From: Rhineura floridana
Taxonomy: Eukaryota > Chordata > Lepidosauria > Squamata > Rhineuridae
Length of the DNA stretch: 64,000 nucleotides
Direction: 5' to 3'
Assembly: GCF_030035675.1 (NCBI RefSeq)
Contig: NC_084482.1
Coordinates: 220,247,943 to 220,311,942 of the forward strand
Shown here: piece by piece, positions 21,512 through 32,400 of the stretch
Position numbering within the stretch: the stretch's first letter is position 1
How the letters are laid out: every line of letters begins with the position of its first letter
Notes under the pieces: model-generated
Database searches by the model: none
Told to the model about the DNA's origin: nothing
What the model saw: the letters and a program-made list of their open reading frames with translations, nothing else
Position numbers and translations under genes: made by a program

Positions 21512-23352
21512 ATGAGTGCTTTCTTTGCTTAGCAGAGGGATCCATAGGTAAACTCTTAGAATAGCTCCTTCCCTTTAAAGGGTGCCCTTTGAACCATACA
21601 CATCTTCAGGATAAAACCTGGGTAGGATATTACAGTGTAGTGTCTGCCTTATGTTACATGTGTGTTGGTGTAGTTCCCTTTCAGTGGAATGGTGGGATAT
21701 ATACATATGTAACACTGTATATTGTTTCTCAACTTCTGGAGGAGGAGGCCCGACATCTTGACTTGGATTCCAACCTATTATTAGTTGCAGGCAGAAGTAA
21801 GGGCAGCTAGTTAAGATTAACATCACCGGAGTGTGTTTACCAGCTGAAGTGTGTCTTCATACAATGAGCAAAAATGTGGGCATCCGTGGTCGAACTGGGT
21901 GATCTCGAAGGAGGGGGGAAATCAAATTCCACAGACGGTTTCAATTTGCTTATTTTAACAAGCTTCGAGATGTACAAACTTGTCATGACACCCTTCAAGG
22001 ACCAAATATGAAAGCGCAGACAGAAGTGGGACATCCCTGTCTTAGGGTCAGGGCAGAATCAAATCAACAGATGTTTCTGTTTTGCAAACTGGATTTGGTG
22101 TTCATCCCAAAGTGAAGGAGATGTACTTTTTTAACAGTTGTGCTTTTTAAATTAGATTTTAAATATACAGAAAGACAAAAGATACAAAAGCCACTACAAT
22201 AAACAGAAAGAAAGAAACATACAATAAGCGATTGTGTTCCAGTGTATATGGGGAGGGGGTCATGGGACTGGAAAGGCTTTGAGGCAAAGGGCTGGTCCCT
22301 CCGGGCAGAAGGACATGCAGCTCAGTCTGCACAGAAAGACTCTGCTCAGAAAAAGGAGCTAGCTGAACTCAGCAGCATTACAAGGCCAGATTTGGACCAT
22401 TGCTTTGCTTATTGTGAAGATTAATACTCCTCCGTTCAATCAAAAGTTTCTCAAGGGGCTAAACACGCAACAGGTAATAAACGCACCTCCAACTTTCTTA
22501 AGTGTGGGTGTGCATGCACAGGTGGCAAATTCCTAACTCCCCCCCCCAGGCATCTTTCACGGGCTGGCAGAGCCACCTATCCGTCAATCACCTGATGTCA
22601 TGACTTCAGGTGATAGATACCTGACAAGGTTCAAAGGCGGACACTGACTGAACAACCTCCTTTGGAGACACGCTTTCAGCACCAAGCAGCTGGCTGGAGG
22701 CTAAAGGGAGTCCCTCTGAGGTCTCTTCAGGGGCCAAAAAACTGAGCATTTTTTCCCCTGCCACAGAGGAAGCTGTTTGGATTCTTCCTGCTGTGATGGT
22801 GCTTCTGCTTCAGACGTCTTGTAAGGACAGATCTTTTTTCCAGGTTTTCTCTGCCCCATAAGATTGGACCTTGTTACTGCCTCATTTCTGTTTTTGGGGT
22901 ACTGTTTTTATGTTTGGACACCGCTTAGAGATTTTAACCATTAAGCAGCCTAGAAATGCTTTTAATTAAACAAATGTAGGTGGGATCAGGCCAGGAGTTC
23001 CACCCACCCCACCCCCAATTGCAGAGCTCCAAGATGGCAGAAAGAGGAATTGAGTCCCAGATGCATTGCACTTGCCTAAGCTTGCATTTGCATGCATTAG
23101 TTAGGACTTGTGGGGGAGGGGTTTTTTATGTCGTTCCAACTGGAAAAAATGTTTTCTCAAATTAATACTGCCTCCATCTCTAAATGAGCGACATGCAGAA
23201 GGAGAGTTGCCTGGTCGCTCATTTTTCTCCTTGAGGGAACTGTTTCCCCTCCCCCCAAACTCACTACAACGGCAGTGGTAGACCCGGGACACTAATTGTG
23301 CCGATGGTGGTTACTTCAGATTGGGGAATGCAAAAAAATAACAAACCACGTG

Positions 23353-23500
23353 TCCTCCAAAATATCAGCAGAAAAGACTTGCGCCATGATTAGTGTACCA
23401 ACGGACCACCCTAGAGCCCTCACACTCCACAAACGTCCAGTTGCACAACGGGTCTGCCTCTGCGTACTAAAGAATAGATGCATCTGAATTGAAACACCTT
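23353..23500. other. Unique junction sequence after copy B
   Basis: Diverges from copy A, which continues into a SINE at 3896. No feature recognised. Confidence 0.5.
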
Positions 23501-23504
23501 CAAT

Positions 23505-23565
23505 CAGCAGCAGCAGAGAAAAGGATAGGAGAGGGCACGGCTGCGACTATCCTGCACTTCTGAAT
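23505..23565 (+). mobile_element. hAT-type element, right-end fragment
   Basis: CACTTCTGAATTTGCCACTAC then ACAACTG matches the right end of copies at 49540-49567 and 53180-53207. Confidence 0.6.
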
Positions 23566-23734
23566 TTGCCACTACACAACTGATTGTTGGAATGTGGACT
23601 CTCTAGGTGGGGAACATTTTTTCCCCTGACTGATAGGTGCTGAAGGTATGACGCTAGTATTTCTATGATTTATTCCACTTCTGCAGGGAAGCTGTTATGG
23701 GGCCGGGTGCCTGGGCCAGGTGCCCTGGAGCTTT

Positions 23735-23835
23735 AGGGAGGGAGATCAGTAGCTCACTGGGAGAGCACCTCCTTGCAGGCCGAAGATCCCAGTTCCCATC
23801 CCTGCAACCTTCGACTGCTCCAAGGCCAAAAGCTT
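23735..23835 (+). mobile_element. tRNA-derived SINE head
   Basis: CAGTAGCTCACTGGGAGAGC (A-box like) and GATCCCAGTTCCCATCCC (degraded B box). Same family as the inverted copies near 12455, 31040 and 46750. Confidence 0.6.
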
Positions 23836-23999
23836 TACCTTCCAGCGGGAGAGGGCAGGTACCCCCAAACCACAGCAGAATACCTTCTCCTCCCAATTCA
23901 TTATTTGCATAGCCAGTGGCAGAGGGAGATGCGGAATTTTTTAGGGGAGACTTCACTCCCACTCCCCCCCGAAATTAAAATGCTGCTGAAATCATTGCT

Positions 24000-25480
24000 G
24001 AATTCAGTCTGACCAACAAAAATGAGAGTGCTGATGTCTTACATCACAGGGAGGCGGAACTTAGTCCTTATTTGCGTCGAAACGGGGTGACGTCAGACCG
24101 CTGAGAGACGTCAGTGGAGTTGAGTGTTTCTGAAGCTGTCAGCAAAGGCCCTTGAGGCTGTGCAGGGGGGAGGGACCCCCCGGTGGAAAGTGCCCCCTCC
24201 AATCCCTTGGAGCAGCTGCGGCCCTAAGACAACAGCAGGGGCGTAGAGGAGGAGGAGGAGAGTGGCGAAGGAGGGAGGGAGACTCGGTCCTCCAGTGGGT
24301 AGAGGAACCGAATTGTCGTTCCTAGAGAGGCAGGAAGTGTGTGGGGGGGCAGAATAATGAATGGGGGAGAGGCGGGAGCGGTCTCCATTCATAATCCAGG
24401 AACTTGGCCACGAGGAGGAAGAGAGAACAAAGAGGTGCAACATGGTTGGGGGGTGGGGGGAAGAGGGGGAGGGTTTTCCTTCGGGAATCCATAGAAAGGG
24501 GGAGGGGGCAGAACTACGCAGTCCAGCTGCAAAGTATGACCCAGGTGTTATCACTGAAGCTGTCCCCCCTCACCCCTGTTGCAGGTCAGCCCAGTCCCCC
24601 CAGGGAGGAAACGCAGCTCAGGCAGGGGGGAAAGGGGGGACCTCTTGATGCAGAGGAAACAGCCTTGTTGGGGGGCGCATTGGAGGGGAGGGGTTTGCTG
24701 TGCTGCTTTTCTGCCCCACAGCTGCAGGGTGAGATCCTTTTGGATTTCCTAAACTGGAACAGGGGCTAGTCAGTTTCCCTCCTGTCAGGCAAGGAAGATG
24801 GAGGGATGGAGAGAGGAATCTGAAACTGACCAGGCTCCGAATGGGCTTCTAGAAGCTTTCAAGGCAGAGGATGGAGGAAATGGGTGAATAAATGTCCCCT
24901 CCTCAGCTGGACTGGAGGGGAAGGGGCTTCTCCAGACATACCCTTGGGATCGTGTTGAAAGGGAAGATTGAAGCCCCCTTGGGGTGGATCTCAGCTTCTC
25001 TTGCAGGATTTGCCCATCTGCGGTGGTGCTGGGGGCTGTCTCTCCTGGCGCGGCCAGCCTCCCCCCTGCCTGGTTTTGGCAGGGGGGTCTCAGAGTGCTT
25101 AAGGGGGCAGGGGGGGTGTCCAAAGCACAGTAGCTGGGAAGTGTTCGCAACAACCCTGTAAGGTAGTCCAGGATGAGAGCCTGTGGCTAATGTAGTGGTT
25201 AAGGAATATTCTTCAACCCGAGGGCCACATTTATGCACAAGCAGCCTTCCAAGGGCCAATTTTCTGTCAAAGGCCAACATGGGTGGAGTTATGGATGTGC
25301 CACTGACATTTGTATAGTAGAGTCTCTTGTAGCCAGGAATAAATCAGAGGTTTCTTCAACACGATAATTAATTAATAAGATTTATATCCCACCCTTCCTC
25401 CCAGTGGTAGCCGAGGGCAGCAATACAGAGCTCTCTAAGGAGCGGGTCAGAGCCCTGCGGGGGGGTGGATGTGGGAACAA
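24000..25480 (+). repeat. R-block copy c
   Basis: Starts CTGAATTCAGTCTGACCAAC and has TGACGTCA at 24088-24095 plus GACGTCA at 24107-24113. It then has the G-rich stretch, CTGACCAGGCTCCGAATGGG, and the AGCCTGTGGCTAATGTAG and CCACATTTATGCACAAGC segments. It ends in an inverted L2 tail (about 25370-25450). Direct match to copy b, inverted match to copies d and e. Confidence 0.75.
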
Positions 25481-25539
25481 GAAAGAAACTGCTTTCCCTC
25501 TAAAATTTTCCGCTTTTGTTATAGGCCTTCACATTAGAA

Positions 25540-25835
25540 GGGCAGAGTCCCTTCACGATAGCCATGCCTTCTCCTAACCTCTTTTCTTTCCTGCTGGGTC
25601 GAGAATGAGATCCTTGTTCATGCCTTCTCCCACAACTAGGAGCCAATAAGCATGAAAGGGCAGAGTGTTAGCTACTGGGAAGAGACTTCTCAGTGGCTGA
25701 CTCACCACTTTTCACTCTGATTCACGCTAATTAGCAGGAAGGAACACAGAAGTCTGTTAGAAGATTCTTCTGAGTGGCTAGTACACTCTCCTTTCATGCT
25801 GATTGGCTCATAGTTTGCTGGAGACATGGGGGCTT
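25540..25835 (-). mobile_element. hAT-type element, copy B (inverted)
   Basis: Reverse complement of the body of copies at 49255 and 52821, including CCTTTCATGCTGATTGGCTC and its internal inverted partner. Both termini are lost. Confidence 0.65.
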
Positions 25836-25889
25836 CGAAATTGAGAAGAGAGAATAGAGAGTGGCAGTAGCCATAGTTGGAGTGGAGGC

Positions 25890-27140
25890 GAGGAACGTGC
25901 CAAGGAAATGGTTTATTCTAGGCAAGGTTATAAAAATCTGGGACTTGCAGTCGAGGTACTATGTGAGAGGCAGAAACAGAAACGTCAAGCAAAAATTCCA
26001 CGATTCTTTGCTTCAAAAACAGAGGATGAAGTTGTGAACAAATCTTTGTCAAACCCTGTACTAGACTGGTCTATCGACCCCAGATGTGCTGTGTATGGAG
26101 ATGCACTACCGGATGGGGCTAGGGACCTAGCATCTGAGTTGGCTCTTGCTAGGAGTACCTCTTGGGTAGGAGAACAAGAGGCACAATCTGCTCTAGATGA
26201 GTTAATGGTTAAACAAGTAAATGAATTGGCAATGTGCCCACCTCTGCTAGCCCATAACGGGAACTCTAACATTCAAGAATTGATTAACTCAAAAAATGAG
26301 GTCGATCAGCTAACAATCGAACAGTTATTTGAAACTGAGAAATGGACAAATGATATGCTCAAGGATCTAGGTCTAATCAAATCATTTATTGCAGAGTGCA
26401 GTGGGTTATTAACTACAATGACAGAACTTTGCAGAAGGGGAAATATTGGCTCTATACAAAGGGAAAATAAGTCGGGGTTTTCCGAGAGTGCTTCTAATGT
26501 TGATAGACCTATTGGAGTATGCCCTGAGCCCAGTTTGAAGGTAATTAAAAAAGGAAATAACAATGGGGAAAAGAGTAAAAATATAAAGTGTGCAAAAAAT
26601 AAAAAAAAGAAAGGAGGCCCCAAGGGTTACGCAGGTGGATAGGAAAATGAATTTTAAGAAATTATTTAAATTGGCAGATAAGATCCCTAAGAAAGCAAAG
26701 GAAAATGTGTCATCTAAAAGGGGAAAGCTGTCTAAAGGGGAAACGAGCAGAATATAGAATGTCGGAGAGAAACCATTACGTGACCAGCCAACTAAAACAT
26801 CAGTTGGACTTCCTCTCTCTGATGGGAACTGTATGCTGAGGGAAATGAATGATCCATGGGAACACATGCTTCATAACCAGGGAGTAAGGTCTGTAATTGG
26901 GGCAAATGACCAGAGTCAAGTCCCAGAAGAGGCATCTAATTGGATGGTGCCAAAAGATGAACAGAGCTGGAAGCTGAGGCTTCTATGTCACAAACTGGGC
27001 TTCTCAAATTATCCTAAGCCAAAGGGCGTGTTAACCCAGTTACAACGTAAACTTCATTTAATACAAATTTTAAAACCAACTGCAGAAAATCTCTGCTTAA
27101 GATATCAGGGGAGCCACTGTTGGAATAGATAGTTCTGGGC
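25890..27140 (+). mobile_element. LINE ORF1-like element (unassigned)
   Basis: A repeat by virtue of a second, inverted fragment at 32211-32400 that matches 27090-27270. It holds a 245-codon frame and its downstream continuation (next entry). No reverse transcriptase or terminal signature was found next to it, so the family is open. Confidence 0.5.
25908..26642 (+). CDS. Unidentified ORF1-like protein, part 1
   Basis: Open frame of 244 residues starting MVYSRQGYKNLGLAVEVLCE. The first half is mixed; the middle (about 95-165) is hydrophilic with leucine spacing (QLTIEQLFETEKWTNDMLKD) that could form a coiled coil. The C-terminus is strongly basic (KNIKCAKNKKKKGGPKG). This layout, coiled coil then basic tail, recalls LINE ORF1 nucleic-acid-binding proteins, but I recognise no domain. 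A frameshift near 26635 joins to a second frame continuing to 27132 with a stop at about 26756; that part ends WKLRLLCHKLGFSNYPKPKG. Probably a dead transposon protein; a host gene is the less likely alternative. Confidence 0.45.
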   Translation: MVYSRQGYKNLGLAVEVLCERQKQKRQAKIPRFFASKTEDEVVNKSLSNPVLDWSIDPRCAVYGDALPDGARDLASELALARSTSWVGEQEAQSALDELMVKQVNELAMCPPLLAHNGNSNIQELINSKNEVDQLTIEQLFETEKWTNDMLKDLGLIKSFIAECSGLLTTMTELCRRGNIGSIQRENKSGFSESASNVDRPIGVCPEPSLKVIKKGNNNGEKSKNIKCAKNKKKKGGPKGYAGG

Positions 27141-27399
27141 CAGATATATCAATGGTTTGATTTACTGGAAGGCAACTGCAAACATGCAGAATTTTCAGGA
27201 GTAACTAATCCAGGTTGTGCGATGGTTAATGATGCTTCCTTGTAGTTTCTCTGTGGGAAGCAGCGTGCCTGAATGCCATTTGCTGGGAATCACAAGTGTA
27301 AAGATTACTGACTGGCAGGTTGGTGAACCGACTCATCCACAGACAAGGGAGGTGTTTCTACATTATGGGGAGAGAATGATTCCCCAGTTATAAAGTTGC

Positions 27400-27490
27400 A
27401 CAGTTGCTTTAAAGCCCTGAACAGCTCAGGGACCAGGTTGCTTGAAGGACTCCCTGTTCATGTCCCCTCCTGCCTCTACCCTGGGATCTA
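27400..27490 (+). mobile_element. L2-like fragment
   Basis: TAAAGCCCTGAACAGCTCAGG and GACCAGGTTGCTTGAAGGAC resemble the L2 coding segment KALNxLGPGYLxx. Short and decayed. Confidence 0.4.
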
Positions 27491-27658
27491 GCCAGTAAAA
27501 GTGATTAGACTGGTATGAAAGGTTTATATAAAAAAAGACCTTCTGAGTGGGAAAAAAGCCCACTCTCTTGTCCTTTTCTCAAAAGCTTTTTTAAAATCTT
27601 GGTGGTTTGAATGTTATTGTTGATAGCAATTTCCCTCACAGCTATCTTGCTCTGGAAA

Positions 27659-27885
27659 AATGGAAATGGACTGCCTTCAGGTTGATTCTGACTTATGGGC
27701 ACCCCTAGGAATAGGGTTTTCATGGTAAGCAGTATTCAGAGGGGGTTTACCATTGCCTCCCTCTGAGGCTGAGAGGCAGTGACTGGCCCAAGGTCACCCA
27801 GTGAGCTTCGTGGCTGTGTGAGGATTCAAACCCTGGACTCCCAGGTCGTAGTCCACCACCTTAACCACTACACCACATTGGCTCT
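27659..27885 (-). mobile_element. Sauria SINE, near full length
   Basis: Minus strand: AGAGCCAATGTGGTGTAGTG head with A box, B box GGTTTGAATCC, body with GGGTGACCTTGGGCCAGTCA, and the BovB-like tail CCATAAGTCAGAATCAACC ending at CATTTCCA. The tail shared with BovB 3' ends (8580, 52660) fits mobilisation by BovB, as known for Sauria SINEs. Confidence 0.9.
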
Positions 27886-27889
27886 AGAA

Positions 27890-29240
27890 GATGCTTAAGA
27901 ATTATTGAAATATTTTATAAAGTTTGCTGTATGTATAAGAGCCAAATAGTAAAATAGGAGTAGTTTGAAATTGCTCCCCTTTCCCCCCCCCTCCATCTCC
28001 TGACTAAAGTTGTAATTTTCCTGAGAAACAACTGGAATAGAGAAACCATTCCTTTCTCATGAAGTTGAATACAGTACAGGAGAACAGCTCTGGGCAGACA
28101 GCCTCTGTGTCAGGTAAGTGAAGAAAGAGGAAATCCTTATATAGTTAAGCTGACTAGCTGAGAAACACTCTTTGGCAGCTTCTGATGAGAGCCTGATTAG
28201 AAGTTACAAAAAGCGGGTAAGACCATGGGAACATGCCTTCCCAGAGAAGAGAAAGTGTATAGAAAGCCCTGTCTTATAGCACTCAGGGCCCCCTCAGCTG
28301 TGCTAAAGAAAAGCAGAAGAACCATCAATTTATTCCATCCATGACATCTGATGGGTGATGTATCATGACATATATTTCTGTGCACTTTGTACTTTGGCTC
28401 TGTGATAAGGCTTCTAGTCTAACTCAGTCCTTCAACTATTGTAACTTGTTTTAACTAAGATGTGTCTTCATAGTCTTATACTTTGATGTTGAATGGATAT
28501 CCAGCAATTTATTTTAAACTGATATATCCTATGTTTCTGTTTTCTGTTTCTTCAACGATGGCTAAGGCCACCTAGAATGCATTTTATTAGTTGTAGTGTG
28601 CAAGATATGAATAAATAGCATATATTATAAAAACTGTTCTGCTCTCTGAAGTCTGATTCCCAAATAGAAAATGTCTGGTACTTCCCAAGACTCAAGAATT
28701 CTTCACTGGGGTCTCCTCTATTCTCCACCTACACCAGACGACTGCTCTTGATAACCTATGAGCTTAAGTGACCTAACATTCGACATACAAGGACTTGATG
28801 TAAACACGGAGGAAGGGAGAAAGCAAGAACCCTTGACCCTGTGCATTCACTGGCAAGGAGGTAGTCTTGCCTGTAACAGGAGGTTGCGGCAACAGTGTCA
28901 AATCATGGAAGATGAAGAGGAACAGCAAGAAGAGGTGCCACTCAACGGAGCAAGCCACAGTCTGCAGGCTGGGGTGGGTGAATATCTGCTGAATGCTGGA
29001 ATTAAGCAGATGCTTCTAGCCTGCAGCATGTCTATTGTCCTGTGCTGTGACACCTCCTCTTCCTGTTCCTCTTCTGCAGTGAGCCCTGCTGAGTGGCTGT
29101 TACAGAGGCCTCCACTGTATCGTTTGGACTGGGGACCCCCTCTTCCTCTGTGGTGGTGGTGGGTGGTGGGTGGCAGATCAGACCGGGCTAAGAGGGGGTG
29201 GCCTGTTCCTTATTTGATCTTTATATTCTTCTGGGATGTT
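27890..29240. other. No gene recognised
   Basis: A 162-codon plus frame at 28758-29246 has low-complexity stretches (poly-Trp, poly-Ser) and no family resemblance. AATAAATAG at about 28611 could be a polyadenylation signal of a repeat. Nothing firmer. Confidence 0.45.
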
Positions 29241-29242
29241 AT

Positions 29243-30125
29243 TTAAATTGTATTTTGGCGTTATGATTGCTTTGTTGGTCTTCTTTAGCTTTACTCTGAT
29301 TTTCGATACGACCAGTTCATGATCTGTACCGCAGTCTGCTCCTGGTCTTGTTTTCACAGAAAATATGGAGTTTCTCCATCTTCTGCTACCAATTATATAA
29401 TCAATTTGATTCCTTTATTGACCATCTGGTGATGTCCACATGTACAGTCGTCTTTTTGGTTGCTCAAAAACTGTGTTGGCAAGAAACAAATCATTGGCTT
29501 CACAGAATTCAATAAGTCTTTCTCCTGCTTCATTTCTGTCACCTAAGCCCCATTTCCCCACCATTCCTAGTTCTTCTCTGTTCCCTACTTTTGCATTCCA
29601 GTCCCCCATGATTATCAGCACATCTTATTTTGGTGTGTGATCAATTTCCTCCTGTACTTCTGCATAAAATCTTTCCAATTCCTCTTCTTCTGCATTTGCT
29701 GTTGGAGCGTAGACTTGGATGATGGTTATGTTAATAGGTTTCCCATTTAATCTCATTGATATCACTCGCTCAGACCTTGTGTTGTAGCTCCTCATTGCTT
29801 TTGCTACAGTACTTCTCACTATTAAAGCAACCCCGTTTCTTCTTAATTTCTCATTTCTGGCATAAAATATTTTGTAGTTGCCTGATTGAAAATGTCCCAT
29901 GCCCATCCGTTTTTATTGACTGATGCCAAGTATTGAAATGTTGATACATTCCATTTCTTGCTTGACAATTTCTAACTTTCCCTGGTTCATGCTTCTCACA
30001 TTCCATGTTCCTATTGTGTGCGTTGTACACCTCTGGACTCTCTTTCCCATCTGTGTGCATCATCCTCTGGGCTTCCTTTTGGGTTTGACCCAGCTGCATC
30101 ATTAGTCAAAGCGCTACTTGCACTT
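29243..30125 (-). mobile_element. RTE-BovB LINE, 5' endonuclease part
   Basis: Minus strand, from SSALTNDAAGSNPKGSPEDD (30120 side) through the endonuclease: RRNGVALIVRSTV, INITIIQVYAPTANAEEEE and MLIIMGDWNAKVGN (catalytic D-W-N). It ends before the reverse transcriptase. Frames at 29625-29906 and 29415-29621 are offset by breaks. This is the 5' piece of a BovB, while 8273 and 52539 are 3' pieces. Confidence 0.9.
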
Positions 30126-30712
30126 GCAGTGGCATACCAAGGGCGGTGCGGTGGAGGTGGACCGCCCCGGGTGCCAGCAATAAGGGGGTGCATCCGGCTC
30201 GGACTCCTGGGTCTGACCTCTCTCGCTGCCAAGGGGGAGGGCTTCTGGAGGAGCGCCCCCGCCCTGCCAGGGCTGCTGTCCTAAGGTGAGGCGGCTGGGT
30301 GTTGAGAGTCCGCGGGGCAGAGGGGAAAGCACCCAGTGTGCACATACACCCTTGGGCATCTGGAGAAGGGAGGCCACGCTTCAGCCCCCCCCATCCCTGC
30401 CTTCCAGGATCCCCTCGGAAAGAGGCAGCCGGGCGAGGACACTTTCTCCGCGGGTTGGAGGAGCCCGGCAGGCAGGAGAGTCGGCAGGTCTGGCGGTGCT
30501 TGGCAGAGCAGAAGGGATGCCCTTGGTGCTCTCCTCACCGCTGCGTCGCCCTTTCTTTCCCACGCGTTGCACTGGGCGCGTTGCAATGGGTGCTGCGAAT
30601 GACGAAGGATCCCGCAGCGCCTGCAAGCCTCACGCGTCTGGCGTGGCACCGGCTTCCCCAGAGGCCGCTTCCCCAGATGCACGAGGCGCCCTTCCTCAGC
30701 CGGCAGGTATAT
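30126..30712. other. GC- and CpG-rich stretch
   Basis: Visibly rich in G+C and CpG compared with its surroundings (GGGCGGTGCGGTGG..., CTGCGTCGCCC..., GCACTGGGCGCGTTGC). It starts GCAGTGGCATACCAAGG, which resembles a hAT-like terminus. Many overlapping ORFs on both strands are compositional. It could be a CpG island or a GC-rich DNA-transposon remnant; no exon seen. Confidence 0.5.
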
Positions 30713-30850
30713 GTAGGGTACAGGAAGCTGCCTGACACCCAGTCCGTGCGCTGATCTATCTAGCTCAATATTGCCTGCATTGACTGGCAGAGGCTCGCCA
30801 GCATCCCAGACAGGGCTCTCTCACTGCCCCACCTGGAGATGTGGGGACTG
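30713..30850 (-). mobile_element. tRNA-derived SINE fragment
   Basis: TCTAGCTCAATATTGCCTGC and ACTGGCAGAGGCTC match the body of the SINE family also seen at 30955 and 36140. Confidence 0.6.
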
Positions 30851-30954
30851 AAGGTGTGACCGCCCTTCCCCTGCACAGGAGATGCTCTGCCTTTCCCAGG
30901 GGTGCCCCTTCCCGGATGGGCTGCCATTGCGCTAAGGGTGCTCCTGATGGACAC

Positions 30955-31135
30955 AAGGAGCTGTCTTGGCCTGAGTCAGACCATCGGGCATTCCAGCTCA
31001 GTATTGCTCACACAGGCTGGCAGCGGCTGCCCAGGGTTTCATGTGGGATCTCTCCCGTCCCTAACAGGAGATGGCAGGGATTGAGCCTGGGGCCTTCTGC
31101 ATGCAAAGCGGGTGCCCTGCCACTGAGCAACCACC
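30955..31135 (-). mobile_element. tRNA-derived SINE
   Basis: CTCAGTATTGCTCACACAGG... body, then GGGATTGAGCCTGGGGCCTT and CTGCATGCAAAGCGGGTGCC, the inverted tRNA-like head with degraded B box. Confidence 0.7.
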
Positions 31136-31601
31136 CTTCCCCCCCCCCGGGTGTACACATTTCTTTTACCTCTGCACCCTTATGTATATGTCCCTGCTGA
31201 CTCAGGGTAACATTGATGAAGTGGACTCCAGTCCATGAAAGCTGATCCCCTTCAAAAAAATCTGGAGATTTTTAGGGTCCCACAAGGCTCTAGATTGCTT
31301 TTGCTGAACAGACTCACGCTTACCCCTTTGGAAGACTTTAACATTGTGACCAGAGTAGCTTGTATAGTCAGGAAAGGCTCCTGAGGGACAGCCATTTGCA
31401 CCCCAGGCAAAAAAGAGCCGCTGTGCCAGCCTGACACTTTTTGTGCTTGGAGGACAGGCCTGGGGGCGGGGCAGAAGAGAGGGAACCCCGCAGATGGAGA
31501 ATGTTTTTGCCCCATCTTGATCCCCTGTCCTAGGTATGGCGAACCTTTGGTGGCCCTCCAGAGGCTGCTCAACTGCAAATTCCTTCTCTCATAATGGTCC
31601 A

Positions 31602-31609
31602 CTCTTTAG
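31602..31609 (+). repeat. hAT MITE target duplication (left)
   Basis: CTCTTTAG, repeated exactly at 31727-31734. Confidence 0.9.
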
Positions 31610-31726
31610 CAGAGCTTGGAAAAGTTACTTTTCTGAACTACAACTCCCATCAGCCCAATCCAGTGGCCGTGCTGGCTGGGGCTGATGCGAGTTTGTAGTT
31701 CAAAAAAGTAACTTTCCCAAGCTCTG
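31610..31726. mobile_element. 117-bp palindromic hAT MITE
   Basis: Begins CAGAGCTTGGAAAAGTTAC and ends GTAACTTTCCCAAGCTCTG; the two halves are near-complete inverted repeats (ACTACAACTCCCATCAGCCC against GGGCTGATGCGAGTTTGTAGT). The exact 8-bp flanking duplication is the hAT hallmark. No coding capacity; moved by a transposase in trans. Confidence 0.9.
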
Positions 31727-31739
31727 CTCTTTAGAGAGC

Positions 31740-32210
31740 CTCTCTTCCTGTTAGGGTGGTGGGGAGAAACCATTTATACAGGGACTAAACATACCAATGT
31801 GTATCTGTTGTATGATGAATCCCCCCATCACTCTGAGTTCTTGATTGATTGATGGCAAGCTTCCCCCCCCATCTCTTTAAGTGGTAGTTGGTACTACACA
31901 TTCCTGTGTTTAAACAGTAGATTCGAAATAAACAATGATAGCACATTGTAAAACAAAGAAACAGAACTTGAGTTACTTCAATTCTGTCATTCTATATGAC
32001 CGCTTGGAGGGTTTATTTGTGTTTAAAAAGTAAAACAATACGAACTGCGAAGTGTAATATTTTTGTTTGGTAAGTGCAAATTTTAGTTCATACATGAAAT
32101 ATTTTACTGAATTTGAATAATATCTTTAAAACTGAAATTTATTCTTCTTTTTTAATTGTTAATTGTTTTTAAAACTAAAGAACAAATCAAGAAAATAAAA
32201 CATAGCATCA
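31740..32210. other. AT-rich, no feature recognised
   Basis: No supported gene; short poly-C and AT-rich tracts only. Confidence 0.5.
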
Positions 32211-32400
32211 GTGGCATACTGCTTCCCACAGAGAAACTACAGGGAAGCATCATTAACAATCGCATAACATGGATTAGTTACACAACATGGATTAGTTTGA
32301 AGTTACCAGACCATTCATATATCTGGCCCAGAACTATCTATCCCAACAAACTGCCTCCCCCAACAAGAAGCAGAGATTTTCTGCAGGTTTGCTGCCTTTC
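32211..32400 (-). mobile_element. Fragment of the ORF1-like element
   Basis: Reverse complement matches 27090-27270 (GTAGTTTCTCTGTGGGAAGCA, AGTTCTGGGCCAGATATAT, GCAGAAAATCTCTGCTT) with a few small internal differences, including a short local repeat of ACATGGATTAGTT. Confidence 0.65.

Larger units (their letters stand above)
17862..23352 (+). repeat. Segmental duplication, copy B
   Basis: Partner of 1-3882 in direct orientation. It lacks the LTR of copy A (empty site GCCCT at about 18818) and is split by a LINE at 19117-21511. Base differences are few and small indels occur (for example TTACTTACCC against TTACCC), so the duplication is fairly recent. Confidence 0.9.

Noticed and set aside
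28758-29246. 162-codon plus-strand ORF
   Set aside because: Contains poly-Trp and poly-Ser low-complexity runs and no recognisable family.
30281-30754. Several long ORFs in all frames
   Set aside because: Expected in GC-rich sequence with few stop codons; none resembles a protein family.
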